This document shows positions 41,520 through 51,472 of a stretch of DNA of 64,000 nt, piece after piece; the first letter of the stretch is position 1, and each line of letters opens with the position of its first letter. The notes below the pieces were generated by a model, which did no database searches, was not told where the DNA came from, and saw nothing but the letters and a program-made list of their open reading frames with translations. Source of the stretch: Ensifer canadensis (lineage in GTDB: Bacteria > Pseudomonadota > Alphaproteobacteria > Rhizobiales > Rhizobiaceae); assembly GCF_017488845.2 (NCBI RefSeq), contig NZ_CP083370.1, forward strand, positions 2,356,001 through 2,420,000, in the 5' to 3' direction. The position numbers were made by a program, and so were the translations under genes.

Positions 41520-41918
41520 GGCCGGGCTCAATGCCAGCAGCGCCTCGAGCGCACGCTCGGCATCGGCCTCCGGCACGAAGATGTGGTCATGATAATAGGC
41601 GGCCACGACGTTGGCACTGATGCCCTCCCGCGTCAGCGCCGTCGCCACCGCCGCCGTCAGCCCGACCGCCTCAAGCGCCGAATGCACATTGAGCGTGATG
41701 CGGCGAAGCAGCGGACCATAGGAAAGGCCGGCCGCATCGGCAGCATGACGCTCCAGGATCAGCGTCAGCCCCTCGTCCTCGCGATAGGTGGCAAGCGGCT
41801 CCACCGGCATGTAACGCTGCGCCTCGTCATGGGGCACGGTGCAATAGACATAGGTCTGCGGAAACAGAACCGGCGCCATCGTCGCCAGCAGCTTCGTCAA
41901 ATCCGTTTCGCCAGCCAT
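41517..41918 (-). CDS. ACT-domain protein
   Basis: A 133-residue protein with two ACT-like halves (VYCTVPHDEAQRYMPVEPLA; GLTLILERHAADAAGLSYGP; LEAVGLTAAVATALTREGIS; VAAYYHDHIFVPEADAERAL) like the ACT_7 group of small amino-acid-sensing proteins. There is no attached enzyme domain. The ATG at 41918 follows GAGGAGGGG. Function unknown; amino-acid binding is inferred from the fold. Confidence 0.8.
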   Translation of the reverse strand: MAGETDLTKLLATMAPVLFPQTYVYCTVPHDEAQRYMPVEPLATYREDEGLTLILERHAADAAGLSYGPLLRRITLNVHSALEAVGLTAAVATALTREGISANVVAAYYHDHIFVPEADAERALEALLALSPA

Positions 41919-42090
41919 CACCCCTCCTCTAACCTTCCACAGTCCCCGCTATGCGGGATCAAGTCGCCAATGCAGTGGTAGCGGATCGTCACATTGCCGT
42001 GAAGCACGCTCTTGCGATTTGCATTCGGCCGGGTCCGCGAAAAACATGGGTTCACACGGCCGCCGCCCGAACGCGGCAGAGGAAGCAACC

Positions 42091-42828
42091 ATGTCTTCGA
42101 CACGCAACATTCTGCCGTTCGCTCCGGCTATCAACCACCATCTCTGGCTGATGGCTCCGGCACTTGCCATCTGCGCCGCCCTTTCGATTGCGCCCTCAGC
42201 CCGCGCCGCCGAACCGGCCGTATCCATTCCCCCGCCGTCGCTGGATGAGAAAGCGGCCAGCGGTCCGGAAACGGCGGTATTTGCCGGCGGTTGTTTCTGG
42301 GGCGTCCAGGGCGTCTTCCAGCATGTGAAGGGCGTGACCAACGCTGTCTCGGGCTATGCCGGCGGCAGCCGCGACACGGCGTCCTATGAGGCGGTCAGCA
42401 ATGGCGACACCGGCCACGCGGAATCGGTGGAAGTGACCTACGATCCGAGCCAGGTCAGCTACGGCAAGCTGTTGCAGATCTTCTTCTCCGTCGGCCACAA
42501 CCCGACGCAGCTGAACTATCAGGGGCCGGATCACGGCACGCAGTATCGTTCGGCTCTGTTCGTTGCCACGCCGGAGCAGAAGAAGATCGCCGAGGCCTAC
42601 GTCGCCGAGCTCGGAAAATCAGGCGTCTTTCCGACCGAGATCGTCACCGAGATCGCGCCGCTGAAGGGCTTCTATGTCGCGGAGGGCTACCATCAGGATT
42701 TCCTGACGCGCAACCCGACCTATCCCTACATCGTCTACAACGACATGCCGAAGATCGAGAGCCTGCGCAAACTGTTCCCGCAGAGCTTCCGCCCCAATCC
42801 GGTGCTGGTGTTCAAGGCGAAGAGCTAG
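42091..42828 (+). CDS. msrA: Exported peptide methionine-(S)-S-oxide reductase
   Basis: A 245-residue MsrA. The catalytic Cys68 is in AGGCFWG, with YAGG, GHAESVEVTYDP and the conserved FFSVGHNPTQLNYQGPDHG block. An N-terminal signal peptide (LWLMAPALAICAALSIAPSARAAE) predicts a periplasmic protein, unlike the main cytoplasmic MsrA. It repairs oxidised methionine in envelope proteins. No methionine-R-sulfoxide reductase gene is adjacent. GAGGAAG precedes the ATG at 42091. Confidence 0.92.
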   Translation: MSSTRNILPFAPAINHHLWLMAPALAICAALSIAPSARAAEPAVSIPPPSLDEKAASGPETAVFAGGCFWGVQGVFQHVKGVTNAVSGYAGGSRDTASYEAVSNGDTGHAESVEVTYDPSQVSYGKLLQIFFSVGHNPTQLNYQGPDHGTQYRSALFVATPEQKKIAEAYVAELGKSGVFPTEIVTEIAPLKGFYVAEGYHQDFLTRNPTYPYIVYNDMPKIESLRKLFPQSFRPNPVLVFKAKS

Positions 42829-42871
42829 CGCGTTTCCGCCCGCAATTGCGCTCCGGTGAAAACTGGAGCGT

Positions 42872-43795
42872 TCAGCCGGTTCCGACAAGCACCGCAATAC
42901 CTTCGGCCAAGCGCCGAAAGCCTTCGCGCGCACCCTCACTCATGTGCCGTGCCCGCAGCCAGGCGTGGATCATCTGCGGCTCTTCGCGAAAGGTGACGTT
43001 GACGCCGGCCGTCGCAAGCCGCGCGGCATAGAGGCGCGCGTCATCGCGCAAGGGGTCGAAATAGGCACCAGCGATATAGGTCGGCGGTAAGCCGGAAAGA
43101 TCCTTCTCCGCCAGCGGCACCGCAAACGGGTCGTCGGCCGGCGCCTGCAAAATCTTTCGGTAGTAGCTGGTATCGGCAGTCGTCAGTCCCGGCGCATCGG
43201 ACATTTCGAGATAGGAACCGGAAGCCAGGTCACCGCCGAGGCCAGGATAGATCAGCGCCTGCCCGACGATACCAGACACCCCGTCCGCCCGGGCCTTCAA
43301 CACGATGCCTGCGGTCAGGTTCCCGCCGGCACTGTCGCCGACGACCACCACCGGTCGGCCATCGGCCACCAGGAAATTCAAGACCGCGTAGCAATCCTCG
43401 AAGGCGGCTGGCCAGACGTGGTCGGGCGCCAGCCGATAATCAACCGACACCAGTTCTGCCCTTGCGAAATCGGCAAGCTCGGCGCAGATGGCGTCATGGC
43501 TGTCGAGCGAGCCGACGACCCAACCGCCGCCGTGAATGTAGTAGATTCGGGTGTCGGTCGAAACGCTCGCCGGCCGATAGCGCCGGATCGGGATCCGGCC
43601 GTCGACAAGCTCGTCCTCGCGCGTCAGCCCCGCCGGCGACGGCGCGTCGAACTCTGCGCAGAGCGCATCGTACCATTTGCGCTGCTGTTCGATCGACGCA
43701 TCGACCGCATCGGCGGGATAGAATTCTTCGCAGCGCCGGTGAAAGGCGAGGATGCCCTCCTCCGTCGGCATCGGTTTCGATACAGCCTGAGCCAA
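42872..43795 (-). CDS. Alpha/beta hydrolase of the hormone-sensitive-lipase family
   Basis: A 307-residue esterase/lipase. The oxyanion motif is IHGGGWVVG and the nucleophile elbow is VGDSAGGNL; the acid is in YFDPLRDDARLYAARL and the histidine in QMIHAWLRAR. The start is a TTG at 43795 with GGGAGG 6-7 bases upstream; the ATG at 43771 lacks such a site. It is divergent from the LysR gene at 43956, its likely regulator. Natural ester substrate unknown. Confidence 0.87.
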   Translation of the reverse strand: MAQAVSKPMPTEEGILAFHRRCEEFYPADAVDASIEQQRKWYDALCAEFDAPSPAGLTREDELVDGRIPIRRYRPASVSTDTRIYYIHGGGWVVGSLDSHDAICAELADFARAELVSVDYRLAPDHVWPAAFEDCYAVLNFLVADGRPVVVVGDSAGGNLTAGIVLKARADGVSGIVGQALIYPGLGGDLASGSYLEMSDAPGLTTADTSYYRKILQAPADDPFAVPLAEKDLSGLPPTYIAGAYFDPLRDDARLYAARLATAGVNVTFREEPQMIHAWLRARHMSEGAREGFRRLAEGIAVLVGTG

Positions 43796-43955
43796 AGTCC
43801 GCCTCCCTGATCTCTCCGGCGGAAGTCTAGCAGCAGGCCGCCGGTCTTCTATCCGGAAACCGACATAACCGGACAAATCCCGCCGCAGTTGCGTTGTCGG
43901 GGACGATCTCTTGGCAGCGCTTGCAAGCGCGCCTCCACAACGATTAACTGCACGG

Positions 43956-44864
43956 ATGGCCTTCACCTTCAGACAGTTGCAGTATTTCGTCGCCGTCGCC
44001 GAGCAAGGCTCGATCACGCGGGCGGCGCAGAACCTCTCGATCTCGCAATCCTCGATCACCGAGGCGATCAAGGAGCTTGAAGGGGACCTCGGCGTCGAGC
44101 TGTTCGACCGGCATCCGCGCGGTCTTTCGATCACCCACAACGGCCATCAGTTCCTGCGGCATGCGACCAAGATCCTCTCCGATGTCTCCGACGCCCGGCG
44201 CAGTTTTTCCGACAGCCGCGAGGAAACCGGCGGCAAGCTCAATCTCGGCGTCACCTCGCTGGTTGCCGGTTACGTCCTCTCCGACCTGCTCGCTCGCTAT
44301 CGCCGCGCCTGTCCCGGCGTCGATGTCAGTGCCATCGAGGACAACGGCTCATATCTCGAACACCTGCTGATCGGCGGCGAACTCGACGTTGCCGTCATGG
44401 TCATTTCCAACCTGCGCGACCGCATGGCGCTGCAGGCTGAGATTCTCGAAACCTCGCCCTATCGCCTCTGGCTGCCGATCGGCCATCCGCTTGTCAGCGC
44501 CGACATCATCTCGATCAGCGATATCGCCAAGGAGCCGCTGATCATGCTGACGGTGGATGAAATCGAGGAGAACACCGGCAAGCTGCTGTCGGCGCTCGGC
44601 GCCCGCCCGCATGTCGCCTTCCGCACCCGCTCGGTCGAAGCGGTGCGCAGCCTGGTGGCGACTGGCGCCGGCATCGCGCTCCTGCCCGATCTCGTCTACC
44701 GCCCCTGGTCGCTTGAAGGCGACCGCATCGAGAGCCGCGACGTCTCCGGCGCCCTGCCCGTCGTCCAGGTCGGCATGGTCTGGCGCAAGGGCTCCAGCCT
44801 GCCGCAATCGGCCCGCGATTTCGTCGGCATAGCCGAAGCGCTTCGCAGCGCCCGGCCGCGCTAA
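43956..44864 (+). CDS. LysR-type transcriptional regulator
   Basis: A 302-residue LysR protein: helix-turn-helix at residues 1-62 (FTFRQLQYFVAVAEQGSITR, LELFDRHPRGLSIT-type wing) and an effector domain (KLNLGVTSLVAGYVLSDLLA). It lies between an alpha/beta hydrolase (divergent) and a polyamine-type ABC operon (same strand, 205 bases downstream). A T-N11-A palindrome at 44952 before the ABC operon fits this protein class, so it may control the importer, the hydrolase or both. Confidence 0.88.
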   Translation: MAFTFRQLQYFVAVAEQGSITRAAQNLSISQSSITEAIKELEGDLGVELFDRHPRGLSITHNGHQFLRHATKILSDVSDARRSFSDSREETGGKLNLGVTSLVAGYVLSDLLARYRRACPGVDVSAIEDNGSYLEHLLIGGELDVAVMVISNLRDRMALQAEILETSPYRLWLPIGHPLVSADIISISDIAKEPLIMLTVDEIEENTGKLLSALGARPHVAFRTRSVEAVRSLVATGAGIALLPDLVYRPWSLEGDRIESRDVSGALPVVQVGMVWRKGSSLPQSARDFVGIAEALRSARPR

Positions 44865-44951
44865 AAATCCCGGTGCGATCCAGAACCACGAGTAAAATCA
44901 TGTAGCTACTCGGCATTTGCCGGGCACGTTGGAGCCTTGACACGGCCCTGA

Positions 44952-44968
44952 TATCGGTAAAACCGATA
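44952..44968. promoter_or_regulatory. TATCGGT-AAA-ACCGATA, candidate LysR box
   Basis: A perfect 17-bp inverted repeat containing the T-N11-A core of LysR-type sites, 102 bases before the start of the binding-protein gene and just after the LysR gene. Confidence 0.5.
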
Positions 44969-45069
44969 GCGGCATTCTGATTAATGAATTTGCGAATGCG
45001 GAGAAATCAAGGCACGTTTCAATCTGGGAACGAAGCCGTAAAATGCGGCTCAAAATTGGGAGAATTCAG

Positions 45070-46230
45070 ATGAAGCAGATCCTGAAATCCTGCACCGCGC
45101 TGACGTTGTCGCTCGGCCTCGTGGCGCCCGCCTTGGCGCAGGAGCCGCTGAAGGAACTGGGCAAGGGCGAAGGCGAACTGTCGATCGTCGCCTGGGCTGG
45201 CTACATCGAGCGCGGCGAGACCGACAAGAACTACGACTGGGTCACCGATTTCGAAAAGCAGACCGGCTGCAAGGTCAGCGTCAAGACGGCCGCGACCTCC
45301 GACGAAATGGTGGCGCTGATGAACGAAGGCGGCTTCGACCTCGTCACCGCCTCGGGCGACGCCTCGATGCGGCTCGTCGCCGGCAAGCGCGTCCAGCCGA
45401 TCAACACCGATCTCATCCCCAGCTGGAAGACGATCGACGAGCGCATGCAGAACGCGCCCTGGCACACGGTCAACGGCGTTCACTACGGCACTCCCTATGT
45501 CTGGGGTCCGAACGTGCTGATGTACAACAAGGATGCCTTCAAGGGCGAAGCGCCGAAGAGCTGGAACGTCGTCTTCGAGGAAATGAACCTGCCCGACGGC
45601 AAGTCCAACAAGGGCCGTGTCCAGGCCTATGACGGCCCGATCCATGTCGCCGACGCCGCCAACTACCTGATCAAGCACAAGCCCGAGCTCGGCATCAAGG
45701 ATCCCTACGAACTCAACGAAGACCAGTACAAGGCAGCGCTCGATCTGCTGCGCACCCAGCGCACGCTCGTCGGCCGCTACTGGCACGATGCGATGATCCA
45801 GATCGACGACTTCAAGAACGAAGGCGTCGTCGCCTCCGGCTCCTGGCCGTTCCAGGTCAACCTGATGGAAGCCGAAAAGCTGCCGATCGCCTCAACCATC
45901 CCGGAAGAAGGGGTCACCGGATGGGCTGACACCACCATGCTGCACGCCGAAAGCGCCCATCCGAACTGCGCCTATATGTGGATGGAGCATTCGCTGTCGC
46001 CAAAGGTCCAGGGCGACGTCTCTGCCTGGTTCGGCGCCAACCCGTCCGTCGGCGCAGCCTGCAAGGGCAATGACCTTCTGACCGACGCCGGCTGCAAGAC
46101 CAACGGCTACGAGGACTTCGACAAGGTCAAGTTCTGGAAGACGCCGGTGACGAAATGCGCAAGCCAGGGCGAATGTGTGCCTTACCACCGCTGGGTCTCC
46201 GACTACATCGGCGTTATCGGCGGTCGCTGA
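45070..46230 (+). CDS. Polyamine-type ABC transporter substrate-binding protein
   Basis: A 386-residue periplasmic binding protein. It has a Sec signal (SCTALTLSLGLVAPALAQE) in contrast to the Tat-type signal at 4468. Family features: LSIVAWAGYIERGETD, GFDLVTASGDASMRL, GVHYGTPYVWGPNVLMYN. GGGAG precedes the ATG at 45070. The downstream importer genes and an aminobutyraldehyde dehydrogenase point to putrescine or a related diamine. Confidence 0.9.
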   Translation: MKQILKSCTALTLSLGLVAPALAQEPLKELGKGEGELSIVAWAGYIERGETDKNYDWVTDFEKQTGCKVSVKTAATSDEMVALMNEGGFDLVTASGDASMRLVAGKRVQPINTDLIPSWKTIDERMQNAPWHTVNGVHYGTPYVWGPNVLMYNKDAFKGEAPKSWNVVFEEMNLPDGKSNKGRVQAYDGPIHVADAANYLIKHKPELGIKDPYELNEDQYKAALDLLRTQRTLVGRYWHDAMIQIDDFKNEGVVASGSWPFQVNLMEAEKLPIASTIPEEGVTGWADTTMLHAESAHPNCAYMWMEHSLSPKVQGDVSAWFGANPSVGAACKGNDLLTDAGCKTNGYEDFDKVKFWKTPVTKCASQGECVPYHRWVSDYIGVIGGR

Positions 46231-46257
46231 GCCGCCACGACCATATCGCAAGCATCG

Positions 46258-46400
46258 CCCCTCACCCTGACCCTCTCCCCGCACGCGGGGAGAGGGAACG
46301 CCCCCGGCAAACCCGCCGGGTGAGCTTTGGGCGAGACGCCAACCGCACGTTCCCTTCTCCCCCCGAGCGGGGAGAAGGTTGCGGCAGCGGGATGAGGGGC
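46258..46400. repeat. MITE-like inverted-repeat element, copy C
   Basis: CCCCTCACCCTGACCCTCTC at the left and GGGGAGAAGG...GGGATGAGGGG at the right, each with a CTCCCC-GGGGAG hairpin. It lies between the binding-protein and ATPase genes of the importer. Confidence 0.7.
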
Positions 46401-46420
46401 TGGAATCCTGGAGCAATTTG

Positions 46421-47419
46421 ATGTCCACCGCCGTTCTTTTCGACAATGTTTCCCGCCACTTCGGCGCCGTACGCGCGGTCGATGGTGTGGACCTCGAAGT
46501 CGCCGAGGGCGAGTTCTTCGCCATGCTCGGCCCCTCGGGCTCGGGCAAGACCACCTGCCTGAGGCTGATGGCCGGCTTTGAACAGCCGACAGGCGGTCAT
46601 ATCGAAATCTTCGGCGAAACCGCGGAGGGCGTGCCGCCCTATCGCCGCAGCGTCAACACCGTGTTCCAGGACTATGCGCTGTTCCCGCATCTCTCGATCC
46701 TCGACAACGTTGCCTACGGGCTGATGGTCAAGGGCGTCGGCCGCGAGGAGCGCCGCAAGGCGGCGGCAGATGCGCTCGCCATGGTCAAGCTGCCGGACTA
46801 TGGCAGCCGCCGCCCCGGCCAGCTCTCGGGTGGCCAGCGTCAGCGCGTGGCGCTCGCCCGCGCGCTGGTGAACAAGCCCAAGGTGCTTTTGCTCGACGAG
46901 CCGCTCGGCGCGCTCGACCTGAAGCTGCGCGAGCAGATGCAGGAGGAACTGAAGACCCTGCAAAAATCGCTCGGCATCACCTTCGTCTTCGTCACCCACG
47001 ATCAGGGCGAAGCGCTGTCGATGGCCGACCGCATCGCCGTCTTCAACGACGGCCGCATCCAGCAGCTCGGCAGCCCAGAAGAAGTCTACAAGCAGCCGAA
47101 GACACGCTTCGTCGCCGATTTCGTCGGCTCGTCAAACGTCTTGCCGGCAAAGCTGTGCCAGAGGCTGGGCGTCAGATCCTCCTATGCCAGCCTTCGCCCC
47201 GAGGCGATCGCGCTGTCGGCCCCGCGCGAAGGCGCGCTCAGCCTCAACGGCACCGTGTCGGCCCATAGTTTCCTCGGCGCGGTCAACCGCGTCGTCGTCG
47301 ACGTCGAAGGCGCGCGCATCGCGGTTGCAAGCCCCGCCTCGCTCGCCGTCCCGCAAATCGGCAGCCCCGTCACTATCAGCTTTGCCGCCGACGAACTGCA
47401 CCCGATGGAGGACGCATGA
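46421..47419 (+). CDS. Polyamine-type ABC transporter ATP-binding protein
   Basis: A 332-residue PotA-type ATPase: GPSGSGKTT, FQDYALFPH, LSGGQRQRVALARAL, LLLDEPLGALD, FVTHDQGEAL and a short TOBE domain (SYASLRPEAIALSAP). The ATG at 46421 follows TGGAG; earlier in-frame codons fall inside the repeat. Its end overlaps the permease start (ATGA). Confidence 0.93.
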   Translation: MSTAVLFDNVSRHFGAVRAVDGVDLEVAEGEFFAMLGPSGSGKTTCLRLMAGFEQPTGGHIEIFGETAEGVPPYRRSVNTVFQDYALFPHLSILDNVAYGLMVKGVGREERRKAAADALAMVKLPDYGSRRPGQLSGGQRQRVALARALVNKPKVLLLDEPLGALDLKLREQMQEELKTLQKSLGITFVFVTHDQGEALSMADRIAVFNDGRIQQLGSPEEVYKQPKTRFVADFVGSSNVLPAKLCQRLGVRSSYASLRPEAIALSAPREGALSLNGTVSAHSFLGAVNRVVVDVEGARIAVASPASLAVPQIGSPVTISFAADELHPMEDA

Positions 47420-48366
47420 CCGCCGTCGCTGAAAATCTCGCAGTCCCGGATCGCCGCGGCCCGACCGGCCGGCTCTCGGACTTCTTCTGGAAGCACCCGC
47501 ATGTGCTGCTTGTCGTCATGCTGGCGCCGCCGCTCTTATGGCTCGGCGTCGTCTATGTCGGCTCGCTCTTTGCTCTCCTGCTGCAGAGCTTCTTCTCGAT
47601 CGACGACTTCTCCGGCCTGATCAATTACGAGTTCACCTTCGCCACCTACCGCCAGCTGCTGAGCGAAACCAATCTCGACATCATCCTGCGCACCGTATCA
47701 ATGGCGGCAATCGTGACGCTCGCCTCGGCGCTCATCGCCTTCCCGATCGCCTATTACGCGGCGCGCTACGCGCAGGGAAAATGGAAGGTGCTGTTCTATC
47801 TCGGCGTCATGCTGCCGCTCTGGTCGAGCTACCTGGTCAAGATCTATGCCTGGAAGCTGATCCTGGCCAAGGAAGGCATCGTCACCTGGTTCCTCGCGAA
47901 GCTGCATCTTCTGTGGGTGCTCGATGCCTGGCTCTCGCTTCCCGTCGTCGGGGGCAACTCGCTCTCGGTCAGCTACACCGGCACCTTCATCGTCTTCGTC
48001 TATGTCTGGATGCCGTTCATGATCCTGCCGATCCAGGCAGCGCTGGAGCGCGTGCCGACCAACCTGATCGAGGCCTCCTCCGATCTCGGCGGCACGCCGG
48101 CCCAGACCTTTCGCCACGTGCTCTTCCCGCTGGCGCTGCCGGGCATCGTCGCCGGCTCGATCTTCACCTTCTCGCTGACGCTCGGCGATTACATCATTCC
48201 GCAGATCATCGGCTCCTCCCGGCTGTTCATCGGTCAGGCGGTCTATGCCCAGCAGGGCACTGCCGGCAACATTCCGCTTGCCGCCGCCTTTACCGTGGTG
48301 CCGATCGTCATCATGGGCGCCTATCTCTGGATGGCCAAACGCATGGGGGCCTTCGATGCGCTCTGA
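47416..48366 (+). CDS. Polyamine-type ABC transporter permease (PotB family)
   Basis: A 316-residue membrane protein with six hydrophobic segments and the EAA loop [20 protein letters not shown]. The leading 30 residues are cytoplasmic. Overlaps both neighbours, confirming one operon. Confidence 0.92.
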   Translation: MTAVAENLAVPDRRGPTGRLSDFFWKHPHVLLVVMLAPPLLWLGVVYVGSLFALLLQSFFSIDDFSGLINYEFTFATYRQLLSETNLDIILRTVSMAAIVTLASALIAFPIAYYAARYAQGKWKVLFYLGVMLPLWSSYLVKIYAWKLILAKEGIVTWFLAKLHLLWVLDAWLSLPVVGGNSLSVSYTGTFIVFVYVWMPFMILPIQAALERVPTNLIEASSDLGGTPAQTFRHVLFPLALPGIVAGSIFTFSLTLGDYIIPQIIGSSRLFIGQAVYAQQGTAGNIPLAAAFTVVPIVIMGAYLWMAKRMGAFDAL

Positions 48367-49171
48367 CCGCCTCAACCGCTCGCCCCTCGGACTGAAGATC
48401 GCAGCTGCCGCCGGCCTCGCCTTCATGCATGTGCCAATCCTGCTGATCTTCCTCTATGCCTTCACCACGGAGGAAAAGAGCTACCAGTTCCCGCCGCCGG
48501 GGCTGACGACACAATGGTTTGCGGTTGCCTGGAACCGGCCGGATGTCTGGGCGGCGCTGACGCTCTCGGTCAAGGTCGCCTCGATCGCGACCGCGGTCGC
48601 CCTGGTGCTCGGCACGCTCTGTGCCGCCGCCGTCAGCCAGACCCGCTTCTTCGGCCGCGAGACGATCTCGCTGCTGGTCATCCTGCCGATCGCGCTGCCC
48701 GGCATCATCACCGGCATCGCGCTGCGCTCGGCCTTTTCCATGGCGGAGATGCCATTCTCCTTCTGGACGATCGTGCTCGGTCACGCGACCTTCTGCATCG
48801 TCGTCGTCTACAACAATGCGGTGGCCCGTTTCCGCCGCATATCGGGCTCGCTGATCGAAGCCTCGATGGACCTGGGTGCCGACGGCTTCCAGACCTTCCG
48901 CCACATCATCCTGCCGAACATCGGCACCGCACTTCTTGCCGGCGGCATGCTCGCCTTCGCGCTGTCCTTCGACGAGGTGATCGTCACCACCTTCACCGCC
49001 GGCCAGCAGTCGACGCTGCCGATCTGGATGCTCGAAGAACTCATCCGCCCGCGCCAGCGACCGGTGACCAACGTGGTCGCCATGATCGTGGTGCTGGTCA
49101 CTTTCCTGCCGATCCTCGGCGCCTACTACCTGACCCGCGACGGCGACCAGATCGCCGGTGCCGGCAAGTGA
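48356..49171 (+). CDS. Polyamine-type ABC transporter permease (PotC family)
   Basis: A 271-residue membrane protein; EAA loop [20 protein letters not shown] and PotC signature [16 protein letters not shown]. The ATG at 48356 overlaps the previous gene by 11 bases. Partner of the preceding permease. Confidence 0.92.
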   Translation: MRSDRLNRSPLGLKIAAAAGLAFMHVPILLIFLYAFTTEEKSYQFPPPGLTTQWFAVAWNRPDVWAALTLSVKVASIATAVALVLGTLCAAAVSQTRFFGRETISLLVILPIALPGIITGIALRSAFSMAEMPFSFWTIVLGHATFCIVVVYNNAVARFRRISGSLIEASMDLGADGFQTFRHIILPNIGTALLAGGMLAFALSFDEVIVTTFTAGQQSTLPIWMLEELIRPRQRPVTNVVAMIVVLVTFLPILGAYYLTRDGDQIAGAGK

Positions 49172-49196
49172 ACTCGACTTTCAAGGGAGAACAGAC

Positions 49197-50624
49197 ATGG
49201 ACACCCAGCTTTTGATCGGATCGCGCTTCGAAGCCGGAACCGAGGCCGAAGAGCATATCCTGAACCCGCGCACCGGCGGAAAGATCATCGACCTCGCCGA
49301 AGCCTCGCACATTCAGGTCGAGGCGGCGGTGAGGGCGGCAGAACGCGCCTTCGTCTCCTGGTCGATGACGACACCCGGCGAACGCTCCGGTTACCTGCTC
49401 AGGATCGCCGACGCGATCGAAAAGCACGCCGACGATTTCGCAGCCCTTGAAGCGCTCAACTGCGGCAAGCCGATCAATGCGGTGAAGAACGACGAACTGC
49501 CGGCGATCGTCGATTGCTGGCGCTTCTTTGCCGGCGCCATCCGCAATCTGCACGCGCCGACATCGGGCGAGTATCTGCCGGGGCATACCTCCATGGTTCG
49601 TCGCGATCCGGTTGGCATCGTCGGCTCGATCGCGCCCTGGAACTACCCGCTGATGATGATGGCGTGGAAACTGGCACCGGCGATTGCCGGCGGCAACACC
49701 GTCGTTTTCAAGCCGTCCGAACAGACGCCTTTGACGGCGCTGAAGCTCGCCCGTCTGCTCGCCGACATCCTGCCGGAAGGCGTGGTCAACGTTGTCACGG
49801 GCCGCGGCGAAACCGTCGGCAACGCGCTGATCAACCACCCGAAGATCGCGATGGTCTCGATCACCGGCGACATCGCCACCGGCAAGAAGGTGCTGACGGC
49901 CGCCGCCAAGACGGTGAAGCGCACGCATCTGGAGCTCGGCGGCAAGGCCCCTGTCATCGTCTATGACGACGCCGACCTCGAAGCCGTCGTCAACGGCATC
50001 CGCACCTTCGGCTATTACAATGCCGGCCAGGACTGCACCGCCGCCTGCCGCATCTATGCCGAAGCCGGCATCTACGAAAAGCTCGTCGCCGACCTGAGTT
50101 CGGCCGTCTCCACCATCCGTTACAATCTCGCCGACGACACCGAAAACGAGATCGGCCCGCTGATCTCGCGGCGCCAACGTGATCGCGTCGCAAGCTTCGT
50201 CGAACGTGCGGCCGACCAGAAGCATATCGAGATCACCACCGGCGGTGCTCCTGGCAGCGCCGACGGTTTCTTCTTCCAGCCGACGGTGATTGCCGGCGCG
50301 ACGCAGGAAGACGAGATCGTCCGTCGCGAGGTGTTCGGCCCTGTCGTCTCGGTCACCCGCTTCACCGGCAAGGACGATGCCGTCGGCTGGGCCAACGACA
50401 GCGATTATGGCCTCGCCTCTTCGGTCTGGACGAAGGACATCTCCAAGGCGATGAAGGCCGCCTCGCGCCTGCAATATGGCTGCACCTGGATCAACACCCA
50501 CTTCATGCTGACCAACGAGATGCCGCATGGCGGCGTCAAGCAGTCGGGCTATGGCAAGGACATGTCGGTCTATGCGCTCGAGGACTACACTGCTGTCCGT
50601 CACATCATGATCAACCACGGCTGA
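49197..50624 (+). CDS. patD: Gamma-aminobutyraldehyde dehydrogenase
   Basis: A 475-residue NAD-dependent aldehyde dehydrogenase. Catalytic Glu is in [11 protein letters not shown] and the nucleophile Cys in [11 protein letters not shown]; the Rossmann segment is [12 protein letters not shown]. The [20 protein letters not shown] and [19 protein letters not shown] ([17 protein letters not shown]) blocks match E. coli PatD (YdcW), which oxidises 4-aminobutyraldehyde from putrescine to GABA. It follows the importer by 25 bases with AAGGGAG before the ATG, which supports uptake and oxidation of diamines. Betaine aldehyde is a possible alternative substrate. Confidence 0.85.
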   Translation: MDTQLLIGSRFEAGTEAEEHILNPRTGGKIIDLAEASHIQVEAAVRAAERAFVSWSMTTPGERSGYLLRIADAIEKHADDFAALEALNCGKPINAVKNDELPAIVDCWRFFAGAIRNLHAPTSGEYLPGHTSMVRRDPVGIVGSIAPWNYPLMMMAWKLAPAIAGGNTVVFKPSEQTPLTALKLARLLADILPEGVVNVVTGRGETVGNALINHPKIAMVSITGDIATGKKVLTAAAKTVKRTHLELGGKAPVIVYDDADLEAVVNGIRTFGYYNAGQDCTAACRIYAEAGIYEKLVADLSSAVSTIRYNLADDTENEIGPLISRRQRDRVASFVERAADQKHIEITTGGAPGSADGFFFQPTVIAGATQEDEIVRREVFGPVVSVTRFTGKDDAVGWANDSDYGLASSVWTKDISKAMKAASRLQYGCTWINTHFMLTNEMPHGGVKQSGYGKDMSVYALEDYTAVRHIMINHG

Positions 50625-50691
50625 CGCCGGCAGGACGTTGGCCGCGGTGCGGACAAAGCATGCAAACGAAGATAAACGGGAGGAAAATGCC

Positions 50692-51183
50692 ATGTATCGC
50701 CGTCAACTGCTTGCTGCTGCAGGTGCATTGGGTCTGAGCACACTTCTTCTGGCGCCCGCCGGCCTCGCCGCCGACGCGGCGCCTGATGTCGTCGGTGCCT
50801 ATGTCGCAGCGTGGAATGCCCATGACTCGAGCAAGGCCGCATCCTATTTCGCCGACGACGTCACCTATTACGACGCGTCCGTCGGCAAGCCTGTCACCGG
50901 CAAGGATGCCGCCAAGACCGGTGTCATCGACAATTTCCTGAATGCGGTTCCCGACGCCGTCTGGACCATGAAAGGCGACCCCATCGCCGCCGGCGACAAG
51001 GTCTCCTTCGAATGGGAATTCTCCGGCACCAACTCAGGCGCCTGGGCCGATGGCACGGCCGCGACCGGCAAGAGCTTCAAGTTCACCGGCGCCTCGGTCT
51101 TCACGGTCAAGGACGGCAAGATCGCCACTCAAAGCGACTATTACGACGCGCTCGGCTTCTACAAGCAGCTCGGCCTGATGTAG
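50692..51183 (+). CDS. Exported SnoaL-like (NTF2-fold) protein
   Basis: A 163-residue protein with a signal peptide (MYRRQLLAAAGALGLSTLLL, then AGLAAD) and a SnoaL/ester-cyclase-like domain (VVGAYVAAWNAHDSSKAASY, DVTYYDASVGKP, FTVKDGKIATQSDYYDALGF). Members bind or isomerise small molecules; here it would sit in the periplasm. GGGAGG precedes the ATG. It may be the last gene of the importer operon or independent. Confidence 0.83.
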   Translation: MYRRQLLAAAGALGLSTLLLAPAGLAADAAPDVVGAYVAAWNAHDSSKAASYFADDVTYYDASVGKPVTGKDAAKTGVIDNFLNAVPDAVWTMKGDPIAAGDKVSFEWEFSGTNSGAWADGTAATGKSFKFTGASVFTVKDGKIATQSDYYDALGFYKQLGLM

Positions 51184-51217
51184 GCGGCCGTCGAGCCCGC
51201 GGCACCGGCCCTTCAGT

Positions 51218-51241
51218 AGCCGCAAGCCCGAGCTTGCGGCT
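51218..51241. terminator. Hairpin after the SnoaL-like gene
   Basis: AGCCGCAAGC-CCGA-GCTTGCGGCT, a perfect 10-bp stem 35 bases after the stop codon. No T-run follows, so it is a weak factor-independent terminator or an mRNA-protecting hairpin. Confidence 0.5.
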
Positions 51242-51312
51242 GTCTCGCGCCTCGCCCGCGCATTAAAACATGCGGACAAAACTCATAAAATAACTTGCAC
51301 AACGAATAAACA

Positions 51313-51327
51313 TGAGTAACACGATCA
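51313..51327. promoter_or_regulatory. Candidate iron-responsive operator (IRO box)
   Basis: TGAGTAACACGATCA has the TGA-N9-TCA form described for the iron regulator RirA of rhizobia, and lies upstream of the siderophore-iron genes fhuF and fhuP. Confidence 0.5.
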
Positions 51328-51472
51328 TCTTATGAATGTCTGACCCGTTCAGAAGGTGTCGCATGGTTGCAAGATGGCGTCTGTCCGCCCCCGCATTTGT
51401 GTTCGCGACGGCTCCGCGCGGCAGGCCTCGCAACGGCAGTGGGCCGGCCACGGGCCACACGCGGGTGCCCCA

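Noticed and set aside
51184..51312. A small RNA gene after the SnoaL-like gene
   Set aside because: There is a strong hairpin but no promoter or T-run that would support a separate transcript.
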